Source: Pseudomonadota bacterium
GTDB taxonomy: Bacteria > Pseudomonadota > Gammaproteobacteria > Burkholderiales > Burkholderiaceae_C
DNA: 45,426 bases
Direction: 5' to 3'
Assembly: GCA_030538085.1 (NCBI GenBank)
Contig: JAUNUR010000020.1
Location: forward strand, 1-45,426
Shown: in pieces, positions 1 to 8,075 of the stretch
Position numbering within the stretch: the first letter of the stretch is position 1
How the letters are laid out: every line of letters starts with the position of its first letter
Position numbers and translations under genes: made by a program
Notes under the pieces: generated by a model
The model's input: the letters and a program-made list of their open reading frames with translations, nothing else
Database searches by the model: none
Told to the model about the DNA's origin: nothing

Positions 1-2831
1 AGGTTGTGCTCGATCACCACGATGGTGTTGCCCGCGTCGCGCAACTGGTGCAGCACCTTCAGCAGCAGTTCGATGTCGGCGAAGTGCAGGCCGGTGGTGG
101 GCTCGTCCAGGATGTAGAGCGTGCGCCCGGTGTCGCGCTTGGACAGCTCCAGCGCCAGCTTCACGCGCTGCGCCTCGCCGCCCGAGAGCGTGGTGGCGCT
201 CTGCCCAAGCTGGATGTAGCTCAGGCCCACGTCCAGCAGCGTTTGCAGCTTGCGCGCCAGGCCGGGCTGGTCCTTGAAGAAGGCGTGCGCTTCTTCCACC
301 GTCATGTCCAGGATCTGCGCGATGTGCCGGCCCTTCCAGTGCACTTCCAGCGTCTCGCGGTTGTAGCGCTGGCCGTGGCAGACATCGCAGGGCACGTACA
401 CGTCGGGCAGGAAGTGCATCTCCACCTTCACCACGCCGTCGCCCTGGCAGGCCTCGCAGCGGCCGCCGCCGCTGGATTGCGGCACGTTGAACGAAAAGCG
501 CCCCGGCCCGTAGCCGCGCTCGCGCGCCGTGGCGGTTTCGGCCATCAGCTCGCGGATCGGTGTGAACAGGCCGGTGTAGGTGGCCGGGTTGCTGCGCGGC
601 GTGCGGCCGATGGGCGACTGGTCGACGGCGATCACCTTGTCGAACTGCGACAGGCCCAGGATGGCCTGGTGTGGCGCCGGCTCAGTGTGGGCGCGGTGGA
701 TGTCGCGCGCGGCGGCGGCGTACAGCGTGTCGTTGACCAGCGTGGACTTGCCCGAGCCCGACACGCCGGTCACGCAGGTGAACAGGCCCACGGGAAAGTC
801 TACCGTCACGTTCTTCAGGCTGTGGCCGGTGGCGCCGACAATGCGGATGCGGCCGTCGACCTCAGGCGATTTCGACACTGATCTCTTGTCTGGCGGACGC
901 GAATCGCCATCCGGCTTGTAGCGTGGCCGGCGCCGCTTCGGCAGCTCGATGCGCCGCTCGCCGCGCAGGAACTGCCCCGTCACCGAATCGCGCGCCGCCG
1001 CCACGTCGTCGAAGCGGCCCTGCGCCATCACTTGTCCGCCGTGCACGCCGGCGCCCGGCCCCAGGTCGATGATGTGGTCGGCCGCGCGCATCATGTCCTC
1101 GTCGTGTTCGACCACCAGCACGCTGTTGCCCAGGTCGCGCAGGTGCTGCAGCGTGCCGATCAGGCGGTCGTTGTCGCGCTGGTGCAGGCCGATGCTGGGC
1201 TCATCCAGCACGTACATCACGCCCGTCAGGCCGCTGCCGATTTGCGAGGCGAGGCGGATGCGCTGGGCCTCGCCGCCGGAGAGCGTCTCGGCGCTGCGCT
1301 CCAGGCTGAGGTAATTCAGCCCCACGTCGTTCAGGAACTTCAGCCGGTTGCCGATCTCGCGCACCACCTTGTCGGCGATCTCGGCCTTGGCGCCTTGCAG
1401 TTGCAGCGCATCGAAATACGCCTTGGCTTCGCCCAGCGTGACGTGGCTGATCTGGTAGATGGCGCGGCGCTGCTCAGCTTCGCCCACGAACACGTGGCGC
1501 GCCTCCTTGCGCAGGCGCGTGCCGCCGCAATCGGGGCAGGGTTGCGCGCCGCGGTAACGCGCCAGTTCCTCGCGCACGATGGGCGAATCGGTCTCGCGGT
1601 AGCGGCGCGCCATGTTGGGCAGGATGCCCTCGAAGGGGTGCCTCTTGTTCACGGTGCGGCCCGCTGATGCGCCGCTGTCGAAGGTGTACGAGAACTTGAT
1701 GTCCTCGTCGCCCGAGCCGTGCAGGATGGCGTGGCGCACTTGGCTCGGCAGGCTCTCGAACGGGGCATCGACACTGAACTTGTAGTGCCTGGCGAGCGAC
1801 TCGATCAGCGCGAAGTAGTAGCCATTGCGCCGGTCCCAGCCCTTGATGGCGCCGCTGGCCAGACTTAAAGACGGGAAGGCCACCACGCGCTCGGCGTCGA
1901 ACACTTCCGTCACGCCCAGGCCGTCGCAACTGGGGCAGGCGCCCGCTGGCGCGTTGAACGAGAACAGGCGCGGCTCCAGCTCGGCGATCGAGTGGTTGCA
2001 TACCGGGCAGGCGAACTTGCTGTTGAACAGGTGTTCGCGCCCGCTGTCCATCTCCAGCGCAATGGCGCGGCCGCCCGCCAGGCGCAGCGCGGCCTCGAAG
2101 CTGTCGGCCAGGCGCGAGGCGACATCCGGGCGCACCTTCAGGCGGTCGATGACCACGTCGATGTCGTGCTTCTCGGCCTTTTTGAACTGCGGCAGATCTT
2201 CGACGGCCAGCACCTCGCCGCCGACACGAAAGCGCACGTAGCCCTGCGCCTGCATCTGCTCGAACAGTTCGGTGAACTCACCCTTCTTCTCGCGCGCCAC
2301 GGGCGCGAGGATCATGATCTTGGTGTCTTCGGGCAGCGCCAGCACGGCGTCAACCATCTGGCTGACGGTCTGCACCGTCAGCGGCAGGTCATGCTCGGGG
2401 CAATGCGGCGTGCCGGCGCGCGCGAACAGCAGGCGCAGGTAGTCGTGGATCTCGGTCACCGTGCCGACGGTGGAGCGCGGGTTGTGGCTGGTGGCCTTCT
2501 GCTCGATGGCGATGGCGGGCGACAGGCCTTCGATCAGGTCCACGTCGGGCTTGTCCATCAGTTGCAGGAACTGGCGTGCATAGGCGCTCAGGCTTTCGAC
2601 GTAGCGGCGCTGCCCTTCGGCGTACAGCGTGTCGAACGCAAGCGACGACTTGCCCGAACCCGACAGGCCGGTGACCACCACCAACTGGTGCTTGGGGATA
2701 TCGAGGTCGATGTTCTTGAGGTTGTGCGTGCGGGCGCCGCGCACGCTGATGCGCTGCGCGCGCAGCGCCTGCGCCAGCGGCGTGCCGGCGTTGTGGTCGG
2801 CGGGAATCGGGGGCTTGGACAGATCGGTCAT
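1..2831 (-). CDS. uvrA: UvrABC system protein A, 3' end outside the window
   Basis: UvrA is the ATP-dependent damage-recognition subunit of nucleotide excision repair; as a dimer it loads UvrB on lesions. The frame is open from the ATG at 2831 to the left edge (943 codons), so only the last few dozen residues are missing. The first Walker A (GLSGSGKSS) lies near residue 50 and the second (GVSGSGKST) near residue 690. The ABC signature LSGGEAQR appears in both halves. Two zinc-binding Cys sets are visible: CPVC with a following CPSC near residues 275-300, and CEAC with CDVC near 790-820. Between the halves is a basic, poorly conserved linker (around forward positions 860-940) that looks longer than in E. 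coli UvrA. The start MTDLSKPP was chosen because it is the first ATG of the frame. Identification is certain; promoter signals were not recognised. Confidence 0.97.
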   Translation of the reverse strand, partial: MTDLSKPPIPADHNAGTPLAQALRAQRISVRGARTHNLKNIDLDIPKHQLVVVTGLSGSGKSSLAFDTLYAEGQRRYVESLSAYARQFLQLMDKPDVDLIEGLSPAIAIEQKATSHNPRSTVGTVTEIHDYLRLLFARAGTPHCPEHDLPLTVQTVSQMVDAVLALPEDTKIMILAPVAREKKGEFTELFEQMQAQGYVRFRVGGEVLAVEDLPQFKKAEKHDIDVVIDRLKVRPDVASRLADSFEAALRLAGGRAIALEMDSGREHLFNSKFACPVCNHSIAELEPRLFSFNAPAGACPSCDGLGVTEVFDAERVVAFPSLSLASGAIKGWDRRNGYYFALIESLARHYKFSVDAPFESLPSQVRHAILHGSGDEDIKFSYTFDSGASAGRTVNKRHPFEGILPNMARRYRETDSPIVREELARYRGAQPCPDCGGTRLRKEARHVFVGEAEQRRAIYQISHVTLGEAKAYFDALQLQGAKAEIADKVVREIGNRLKFLNDVGLNYLSLERSAETLSGGEAQRIRLASQIGSGLTGVMYVLDEPSIGLHQRDNDRLIGTLQHLRDLGNSVLVVEHDEDMMRAADHIIDLGPGAGVHGGQVMAQGRFDDVAAARDSVTGQFLRGERRIELPKRRRPRYKPDGDSRPPDKRSVSKSPEVDGRIRIVGATGHSLKNVTVDFPVGLFTCVTGVSGSGKSTLVNDTLYAAAARDIHRAHTEPAPHQAILGLSQFDKVIAVDQSPIGRTPRSNPATYTGLFTPIRELMAETATARERGYGPGRFSFNVPQSSGGGRCEACQGDGVVKVEMHFLPDVYVPCDVCHGQRYNRETLEVHWKGRHIAQILDMTVEEAHAFFKDQPGLARKLQTLLDVGLSYIQLGQSATTLSGGEAQRVKLALELSKRDTGRTLYILDEPTTGLHFADIELLLKVLHQLRDAGNTIVVIEHN

Positions 2832-2896
2832 GACGGCGATGCCCTGATGCAGGGCAACCGATCATTATCGGTTTTCGGGCCGAAGATTGCAGGCGC

Positions 2897-3586
2897 CTAC
2901 AGCCGCGCCCACTGGCCCATCAGCCGCCCCGGATGCGGCACGGTGATCGTGCGGCCTCTGACCTGCAGCAGCCCGGACTGCTGCAGCTCCTGCAGGATGC
3001 GCGAGAAGTGCTCGGGCGTCAGGTTCAGGTGCGAGGCGATGGCGCGTTTGGTGGACGGCAGGGTGACGGTGAAGGGCGCCTCGGGGTCGTCGCAGCGACG
3101 CAGCAGCCAGGCGACGAAGCGCTCGGTGCCGTTGCCCAGCGCCTGCAGGGCCAGTTCCTGCACCAGGCTTTCGACCCGCTTTGATAGGCCGACGATGATG
3201 CCGCGCGCAAGCAGAGGGTTGCGCTCCAGTTCTTCGAACAAGGCCTGCTTGGGGATGTGCAGCAACAGCGCGTCGCTGGCGACCTCGGCCGTCACCACCG
3301 CGTCGTGGTCCAGAAAGGCCAGCGGCTCGGCGATGCTGTGGCCGGGGCCGGCGGTGCCGGTCAGGCGCGGCGTCCCTTTCGGCCCCAGGCCCAGCAGGCG
3401 AACCTGGCCGTACACGACCACGTACATGCCACCCAGCGGTTCGCCCCGGCGAAACACCTGCTCTCCGCGCTTGAACGCATGCCGCGTGGTGACGGCCGCC
3501 AGCCGTGCCAGCGTGGCCTTGTCGAGCGCGCGGAACAGGGGCAGGCGCGCCAGCAGGGTTTCGGGAGGGACTTCGCGCCGGGTCAT
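2897..3586 (-). CDS. Crp/Fnr family transcriptional regulator without Fe-S cysteines (Dnr/Nnr-like)
   Basis: A 229-residue regulator with an N-terminal cyclic-nucleotide-binding fold (about residues 15-135, with the RRGEPLGGMYVVVYGQVRLL strand-turn pattern) and a C-terminal winged helix (about 155-222). The recognition helix contains PEHFSR, which fits the E-x-x-S-R signature of FNR-class proteins that read TTGAT half-sites. The N-terminal half has no cysteines, so it cannot hold the [4Fe-4S] cluster of FNR; the Dnr/Nnr group, which senses nitric oxide, is the closest functional class by that criterion, but this is inference. It is the last gene of the minus-strand run that starts with the DnrO-like gene at 5920. 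It is separated from the FmdE-like gene by 141 bases holding a REP-type inverted pair, so it may have its own transcript. Confidence 0.85.
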   Translation of the reverse strand: MTRREVPPETLLARLPLFRALDKATLARLAAVTTRHAFKRGEQVFRRGEPLGGMYVVVYGQVRLLGLGPKGTPRLTGTAGPGHSIAEPLAFLDHDAVVTAEVASDALLLHIPKQALFEELERNPLLARGIIVGLSKRVESLVQELALQALGNGTERFVAWLLRRCDDPEAPFTVTLPSTKRAIASHLNLTPEHFSRILQELQQSGLLQVRGRTITVPHPGRLMGQWARL

Positions 3587-3635
3587 GCCCGACAGCGTAA
3601 CGCGAACGGTGTTGCAGGCTGCGCCATCCCATTGA

Positions 3636-3715
3636 CTGTGGGAGCGGCCTTGGCCGTGATGGGCGTGTCGACTTGGCGCTGGGCGTTGCCATCGCGGGCA
3701 AGCCCGCTCCCACAG
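3636..3715. repeat. REP-type inverted pair, degenerate copy
   Basis: Left arm 3636-3663 and right arm 3688-3715 are imperfect inverted copies of a motif beginning TGTGGGAGCGG and ending with GCGATGG. The right arm is almost identical to the arms of the perfect pair at 11296-11378; the left arm has several substitutions. It lies between the FmdE-like gene and the regulator gene and could form a stable hairpin in their transcript. Such GTGGGAGCGGGCTTGCCCGC palindromes resemble REP sequences known best from Pseudomonas. Confidence 0.8.
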
Positions 3716-3727
3716 GGGAGCCGGCGC

Positions 3728-4330
3728 TCAGGCGGCGACCTCGACCCACTCCGGCGCAGCGGCAGGATCGGATATCTGCTCGACCCAGTCGCTCCAGGCT
3801 TGTGCGAAGGCTCGCCTGGCATCCTCGGTTGCATCGGGCGCCACGGCGGCGCGCAGGAGTTGCGTCAACTCGGCCGAGCGCGGCACTGGAAAGCCACCGC
3901 GCGTGTATTCGACCGACTGGCCGTTGTCCAGCCGCGTCAGGCGGATGTCGCCGCGCATTGGCACGCCGAAGGCCAGCAAGTCCTTGCGCCCGAAGCGCCC
4001 CGCCAGGCCCTTGAAGCCGCCAGCATTGGCGGCGCCCGTCACCAGCGACACGACGCTGGCGATCACGCCGGCCACGCCGTCGTCCAGTTGCTCGCGCAAT
4101 TCGACCCTGATCTCGCCCCGGCGCGGCGTGCCTTGCGGGTACAGGCGCGCCAGGGCATCGCGCGTCATCCGCCAGGCACCAGCCACGGTGGGGCAGGAGT
4201 GGCCGGTCAGTTTGACGGCGTCGAGGTAGCGGTATTGCAGCGTGCCGCCCTCGGCCGAACCCAGGGTTTCGGCCAGCGGGTCGGTCATCGTGATCGACGG
4301 CATCTGGTCGTAGTAGGCGGGCGTGTTCAT
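3728..4330 (-). CDS. FmdE-like metal-binding domain protein
   Basis: A 200-residue protein without a signal peptide. Near residue 45 it carries GHSCPTVAGAW, which fits the GHxCPxxxxG motif of the FmdE family (named after subunit E of formylmethanofuran dehydrogenase), where His and Cys bind a metal. The rest gives no clear domain beyond a conserved-looking central stretch with Gly-rich turns near residues 90-115. Nothing else of methanofuran metabolism is present, so the family name should not be read as a function. The ATG at 4330 is preceded by AGGAG at good spacing and overlaps the TGA of the S26 peptidase gene (ATGA), so the two are translationally coupled. A longer start at 4372 has no such support. 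A role as a metal or cofactor handling partner of the neighbouring exported protein is inference. Confidence 0.75.
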   Translation of the reverse strand: MNTPAYYDQMPSITMTDPLAETLGSAEGGTLQYRYLDAVKLTGHSCPTVAGAWRMTRDALARLYPQGTPRRGEIRVELREQLDDGVAGVIASVVSLVTGAANAGGFKGLAGRFGRKDLLAFGVPMRGDIRLTRLDNGQSVEYTRGGFPVPRSAELTQLLRAAVAPDATEDARRAFAQAWSDWVEQISDPAAAPEWVEVAA

Positions 4331-4770
4331 GATGGCTCCTGTGTTGCGAACGACAAACCACTCCGCGGCCACGACCAGCCCCGACCGATGACGTGTCCGA
4401 CGAGCGCCTCACGCGCGATGTAGGGCTGGCGCCAGCTTCGGCTGTCGCTGGAGGCGTCGCGGTGGTCGCCCAGCAGCAGGTAGTGGCCCGCCGGCACGTG
4501 GAAGGTGTGGGTGAAGACGGAGCGGCTGGCGTAGGGCTCGGCCAGCGGCTGGCCGTTGATGTGCACCTGGCCGCTCTTGATGGTCACGGTTTCCCCCGGC
4601 AGGCCGATAACGCGCTTGACCACGTGCTGACCCAGCTCGTGCGAATCGGCCACCACCACGTCACCCCGGCGCACCGGGGTGCGGCGCCACAGCCTGCGCG
4701 TCAGCGCCAGGGCACCACCCTGCAGCGCGGGGGCCATGGAGTGCGATTGCACGCGGGTGAGCCAGAACAT
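4327..4770 (-). CDS. Minimal S26 signal peptidase, SodX-like
   Basis: A 147-residue serine protease of the signal peptidase I family (S26). The catalytic Ser lies in SHSMAP near residue 9, the general-base Lys in VKRVIGLPGE near residue 53, and the conserved GDHRDASSDSR box near residue 101. It lacks the transmembrane anchors of LepB and is less than half the size of a typical proteobacterial LepB, matching the compact S26 enzymes annotated as nickel-type superoxide dismutase maturation proteases. The ATG at 4770 has a good GGGAG ribosome site. It follows the DUF6448 gene by 20 bases and overlaps the FmdE-like gene by four. Placement directly after an exported protein with a His-Cys-Asp mature end suggests a dedicated substrate, but this is inference. 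Confidence 0.87.
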   Translation of the reverse strand: MFWLTRVQSHSMAPALQGGALALTRRLWRRTPVRRGDVVVADSHELGQHVVKRVIGLPGETVTIKSGQVHINGQPLAEPYASRSVFTHTFHVPAGHYLLLGDHRDASSDSRSWRQPYIAREALVGHVIGRGWSWPRSGLSFATQEPS

Positions 4771-4790
4771 GGCGATGCTCCCTTGCCCGA

Positions 4791-5396
4791 TCAGTGGTGG
4801 CCGCAGCCACCGCCGTGGGCGGCGTGGCCGTGACCGTGGTGGTGGTCGTGGTCATGTCCCTCGGCGTATTTGAAGAAGGACACGTAGGCCTCCATGTAGG
4901 TGCGCGCGGCGGGCAGGTCGTTGTCGTCGAACTTCTTCAGCGCAATCGCCTTGTCGAAGCGCTTTTCCAGTTCCGGCCAGCGCTCGGCGTCGATCAGGCC
5001 GAGCAGCGGCTCGATGCTGCCACGCTCCAGCGCTTCGTCGGCGGCGCGCACCTGCGGTGGAACGGCGCTGCCGGCGGGCTTGATGCCGTCGTAACCCGCG
5101 CCTTCGCCCGCGCGGTGGATGCGCACCATGTTCTCCAGGAACCACTGCTCGGCCAGCAGGGCCGCTTCGCCGCCGACGGCGCGCACGCGCTGGGCGCGGT
5201 CGAAGGTGGCGCGCAGCTCGTCCTCGCCCTCGGACATCACCCATTTCAGCGCGATGTTGACGTTGCCCTGGCTCAGCGCGCGGCGGCCATCAATGACGGC
5301 GGGGCCGTCCGCCGTGTCGCAGTGCGCCGAGGCGGGGCGGATGACCAGGCGGGTGATCGACGCGGCCAGCGTGCGCAAGAAAGTGGTGAATGTCAT
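4791..5396 (-). CDS. DUF6448-type exported protein with His-Cys-Asp mature N-terminus and His-rich tail
   Basis: A 201-residue protein. Residues 1-24 form a weak signal peptide ending in ASA; cleavage there would leave His-Cys-Asp-Thr as the new N-terminus (His25, Cys26). The body is mainly helical by composition, with a conserved-looking IHRAGEG segment near residue 100. The last 25 residues are extremely His-rich (HDHDHHHGHGHAAHGGGCGHH pattern, here given in two parts: HDHDHHHGHGH, then GGGCGHH), typical of a metal-binding tail. I associate the N-terminal HCDTxDGP pattern with the DUF6448 family, whose function is not established to my knowledge. The ATG at 5396 has a strong AAGGAGAT ribosome site. 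It sits between the DnrO-like gene (35 bases upstream) and the S26 peptidase gene (20 bases downstream), so joint expression is likely. Confidence 0.82.
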   Translation of the reverse strand: MTFTTFLRTLAASITRLVIRPASAHCDTADGPAVIDGRRALSQGNVNIALKWVMSEGEDELRATFDRAQRVRAVGGEAALLAEQWFLENMVRIHRAGEGAGYDGIKPAGSAVPPQVRAADEALERGSIEPLLGLIDAERWPELEKRFDKAIALKKFDDNDLPAARTYMEAYVSFFKYAEGHDHDHHHGHGHAAHGGGCGHH

Positions 5397-5431
5397 GGCG
5401 ATCTCCTTCAGTGTTTGGTGGCGGGCGGGAT

Positions 5432-5920
5432 TCAATGTGCGATCAGGATGGCCCGGAAGCCGGGGTGGTCGAAGTAGACGGGGTACTGGTTGACGGCGTG
5501 CGTCACTTTCAGCAGGCCGTCCACGGGCTGGGTACCGGCTGTCTTGCCGTTCATGGCATCCACGCCCGCGCCGATCTCGGCGATCAGCCCATGCAATTGC
5601 TCGTCGGCGGCGGGCTCCAGCTTGCAGTTCTTCACGATGTCGGCCACTTGAAGCTCGATCTGGCCGGCCAGTTGCCTGTACTGATCGGCACTCAGCTTGC
5701 CGGCGTGGGCGGCGTCCAGCTTGGGGGCGACCAGGGCGCGGATGCCGTCCATGCCCTTGCGCAGCGGCGCGTCGGTGCCCCACTTCTGGCCCTGGTTCAG
5801 CGTTAGCTCCTGCGGCGCGCTGCCGTGGTCGTGGGCGGCCTTTTGCGCCAGGGCGGGCGTGCCCAGCGCCATCAGGGAGGCCATCGCGGTGGCGGCCAGG
5901 GTCCATTTGAATGCGTTCAT
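5432..5920 (-). CDS. Small exported helical protein, DnrO-like
   Basis: A 162-residue protein with a clear Sec signal peptide (residues 1-25, ending ALA before Gln-Lys-Ala-Ala-His). The mature part begins with a short His-containing segment (HDHG) and continues as a mostly helical domain with a single Cys (KNCKLEP) and a conserved-looking PVYFDHPGF near the end. From memory it resembles proteins annotated as DnrO in denitrifying betaproteobacteria; I know no proven function for them, and the name is tentative. The ATG at 5920 is preceded by GGAG at suitable spacing. It is the first gene of the run 5920-2897, so the promoter is expected in the 140 bases between it and the ecotin gene. Confidence 0.7.
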   Translation of the reverse strand: MNAFKWTLAATAMASLMALGTPALAQKAAHDHGSAPQELTLNQGQKWGTDAPLRKGMDGIRALVAPKLDAAHAGKLSADQYRQLAGQIELQVADIVKNCKLEPAADEQLHGLIAEIGAGVDAMNGKTAGTQPVDGLLKVTHAVNQYPVYFDHPGFRAILIAH

Positions 5921-6060
5921 TTCTTCATCTCCGTTGGGTTGCCACAGGCGTCCGTCGCCTGCATGAAAGAACGGAGTGGCGGGGTTTGAAGACCGTTCCG
6001 CCGAAGTTCTGGACCCTTAGCAAATATCAAGACGGCGGGCCGTCAGCGCACAGCCCGCGC

Positions 6061-6615
6061 CTATTTCACCAGGTTCCTGAGCTGGGCGGTGCGGCTGTCC
6101 AGCGTGCGCCAGCGGAACTCGAACCCCTCGGGCACGAACACCACCACCGGCACTCGGCTGTTGTAGGGCACCAGCAGGGGCTCGGCGCCGACGAACTGCC
6201 GGCGGCGGCTGTCGTCGGGGCAGCCCATGCGCGTGCTCATCACCTCGCCCCGGCTGGCGAACACCCAGTAGGCGTAGGGGTGGCCCGGCACCTCGCGCTG
6301 CGAGAACATGCCGTCCATGCCATGGCGGTTGCAGTCCACCGGCATCGTCTTGCCGCCCTGCAACTCCACGCGGTGCAGTTGCTCGTCCTCCAGCGGCGGC
6401 AGCTTGACCACGTGGCGCTGGTGGCCGGGCAGACTGGCCGGGAAGGCGGCCAGCGCGTCGCCCGTGGCGATGGGGCGCGGCGCGCTGGTGCCCGGCGCGG
6501 GCGTCGTGGATGGGGTGGTTTGGGCGCAGGCGGCCAGGCACAGGGCGGCAAGCAGCGGCGCCGCCAGTCGCGGGGCCAGACGGTGGGCGGGGCGGGGAAT
6601 TGAAAGCGCGTGCAT
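6061..6615 (-). CDS. eco: Ecotin family serine protease inhibitor, predicted lipoprotein, Arg at P1
   Basis: A 184-residue protein with a lipoprotein signal peptide: the lipobox LAAC places the acylated Cys at residue 30, followed by a Thr/Pro-rich spacer to about residue 55. Residues 58-180 match ecotin throughout, including VDCN (Cys95) and GCPD (Cys132), the two cysteines that form the ecotin disulfide. The reactive loop reads MSTRMGC where E. coli ecotin has STMMAC, so the P1 residue is Arg129 rather than Met. Ecotins inhibit trypsin-fold serine proteases, classically host enzymes. E. coli ecotin is a soluble periplasmic protein; a membrane-anchored form is unusual. It is read from the 206-base intergenic region shared with the divergent MFS gene. 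Confidence 0.9.
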   Translation of the reverse strand: MHALSIPRPAHRLAPRLAAPLLAALCLAACAQTTPSTTPAPGTSAPRPIATGDALAAFPASLPGHQRHVVKLPPLEDEQLHRVELQGGKTMPVDCNRHGMDGMFSQREVPGHPYAYWVFASRGEVMSTRMGCPDDSRRRQFVGAEPLLVPYNSRVPVVVFVPEGFEFRWRTLDSRTAQLRNLVK

Positions 6616-6821
6616 AAAAGCCTTTCATGGTTGCGAACGCGGACCTGCAAGTTATACGCCGTGGCGCCGGGCCGGCGGGCGCCACCGGGCGATGCCACGT
6701 GTCGGCCAATGCCGATGCCCGCACGGCGCCTGTGCCCTGCCCGCGCGGGCCGGATGGCTGACAATACCGTGCCACGGGCCCTGGCCCCCTTGGCACCCTT
6801 GTCCGCCGCGTCGCCGTACCG

Positions 6822-8075
6822 ATGTCCGTTACCGATTCAACTTCCCCCCCGCCCCCCGCCGTCCACCGCATGACGCCCGACGAACGCCGCGCCAGCCTGT
6901 CGCTGGCGGGTATCTTCGCGCTGCGCATGCTGGGGCTGTTCCTGGTGCTGCCGGTGTTCACGCTGGAGGCGGCGCGCCTGCCGGGCGGCAACGATCCGGC
7001 GCTGGTGGGGCTGGCGATGGGCATCTATGGCCTCACGCAGGCCGTGATGCAGGTGCCGCTGGGGCTGGCGTCCGACCGCGTGGGGCGCAAGAAGGTGATC
7101 GTGCTGGGCTTGATCGTGTTCGCGCTCGGCAGCATGGTCGCCGCGCTGGCGGGCAGCGTGCCCATGCTGATCGTGGGCCGCGCCATCCAGGGCGCGGGCG
7201 CGGTGTCGGCGGCGGTGACGGCGCTGCTGGCCGACCAGACGCGCGACGAGGTGCGCACCAAGGGCATGGCGCTGATCGGCATCAGCATCGCGGCGATGTT
7301 CGCGCTGTCGTTAGTGGCAGCGCCGCCGCTGGCCGCCGCCATCGGGCTGTCGGGGCTGTTCTGGATCACCACCGCGCTCACGCTGGCCGGCATTGCCGTG
7401 GTGCTGTGGCTGACGCCGCCCGAACCGGCCAAGCAGGCCGACGTGCCGCGCGGCCGCCTGGCCGACGTGTGGCTGCACCCGCACCTGTGGCGGCTGGACC
7501 TGGGCGTGTTCGTGCTGCACACGGTGCAGATGGCGATGTGGGTGGTGGTGCCCGCGCTGCTGGTGCAGGCCGGGCTGCCTAAGGCGCAGCACTGGCACGT
7601 CTATTTGCCGGCGGTGCTGGCCTCGTTCCTCATGCTGGGCGGGTTGTTCGCCGCCGAGCGGCGTGGCGCGCTGCGTGGCGTGCTGCGCACCGGCATCGCG
7701 CTGCTGTTCATCGTGCAACTGGCCTTGCTGCTGCTGGCGCCGCGCGCGCCGGGGCTGTGGACGCTGGGGGCGCTGCTGCTGTTCTTCTTCATTGCCTTCA
7801 ACCTGCTGGAGGCCACGCAGCCCAGTTTGATCTCGCGCCTGGCGCCCGCCGATGCGCGCGGCGCGGCGCTGGGGGTCTACAACACGCTGCAGTCGCTGGG
7901 GTTGTTCGCTGGCGGCGCTTTAGGCGGCTGGCTGGTCAAGGCCGGGGGGCCGCAGGCGGTGCTGGTGGCAACGTCGGTGCTGGCGCTGCTGTGGCTGCTG
8001 CTGGGCTGGGGGCAGATGATGCCGGCGCCGAAGGCATCGGCGACGGCTGCGCCATCTGCTGCTCGGGCGTCCTAG
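6822..8075 (+). CDS. MFS transporter, YajR/drug-efflux type
   Basis: A 417-residue integral membrane protein with about 12 hydrophobic segments. After transmembrane segment 2 it carries [11 protein letters not shown], the MFS motif A (GxxxDRxGRR/K), and a second MFS-like pattern [16 protein letters not shown] around segments 4-5 typical of the drug:H+ antiporter group. It resembles YajR-like members but lacks their C-terminal cytoplasmic domain. Substrate cannot be predicted. The ATG at 6822 has no good ribosome site; the in-frame ATG 48 bases downstream (MTPDERR) is the main alternative. The 3' end overlaps the convergent ClC gene by 140 bases, and here the overlap encodes its last membrane segment. 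Confidence 0.9.
   Translation: MSVTDSTSPPPPAVHRMTPDERRASLSLAGIFALRMLGLFLVLPVFTLEAARLPGGNDPALVGLAMGIYGLTQAVMQVPLGLASDRVGRKKVIVLGLIVFALGSMVAALAGSVPMLIVGRAIQGAGAVSAAVTALLADQTRDEVRTKGMALIGISIAAMFALSLVAAPPLAAAIGLSGLFWITTALTLAGIAVVLWLTPPEPAKQADVPRGRLADVWLHPHLWRLDLGVFVLHTVQMAMWVVVPALLVQAGLPKAQHWHVYLPAVLASFLMLGGLFAAERRGALRGVLRTGIALLFIVQLALLLLAPRAPGLWTLGALLLFFFIAFNLLEATQPSLISRLAPADARGAALGVYNTLQSLGLFAGGALGGWLVKAGGPQAVLVATSVLALLWLLLGWGQMMPAPKASATAAPSAARAS

Noticed and set aside
1992-3635. Long plus-strand open frame opposite uvrA and the regulator gene
   Set aside because: It is the antisense shadow of strongly GC3-biased genes; its protein is low-complexity (His, Gln, Arg, Val-rich) with no family motif.
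4791-5396. Nickel superoxide dismutase (SodN) itself
   Set aside because: The second hook cysteine is missing (HCDTADG), the protein is longer than SodN and has a His-rich tail. Only the N-terminal His-Cys-Asp is shared.
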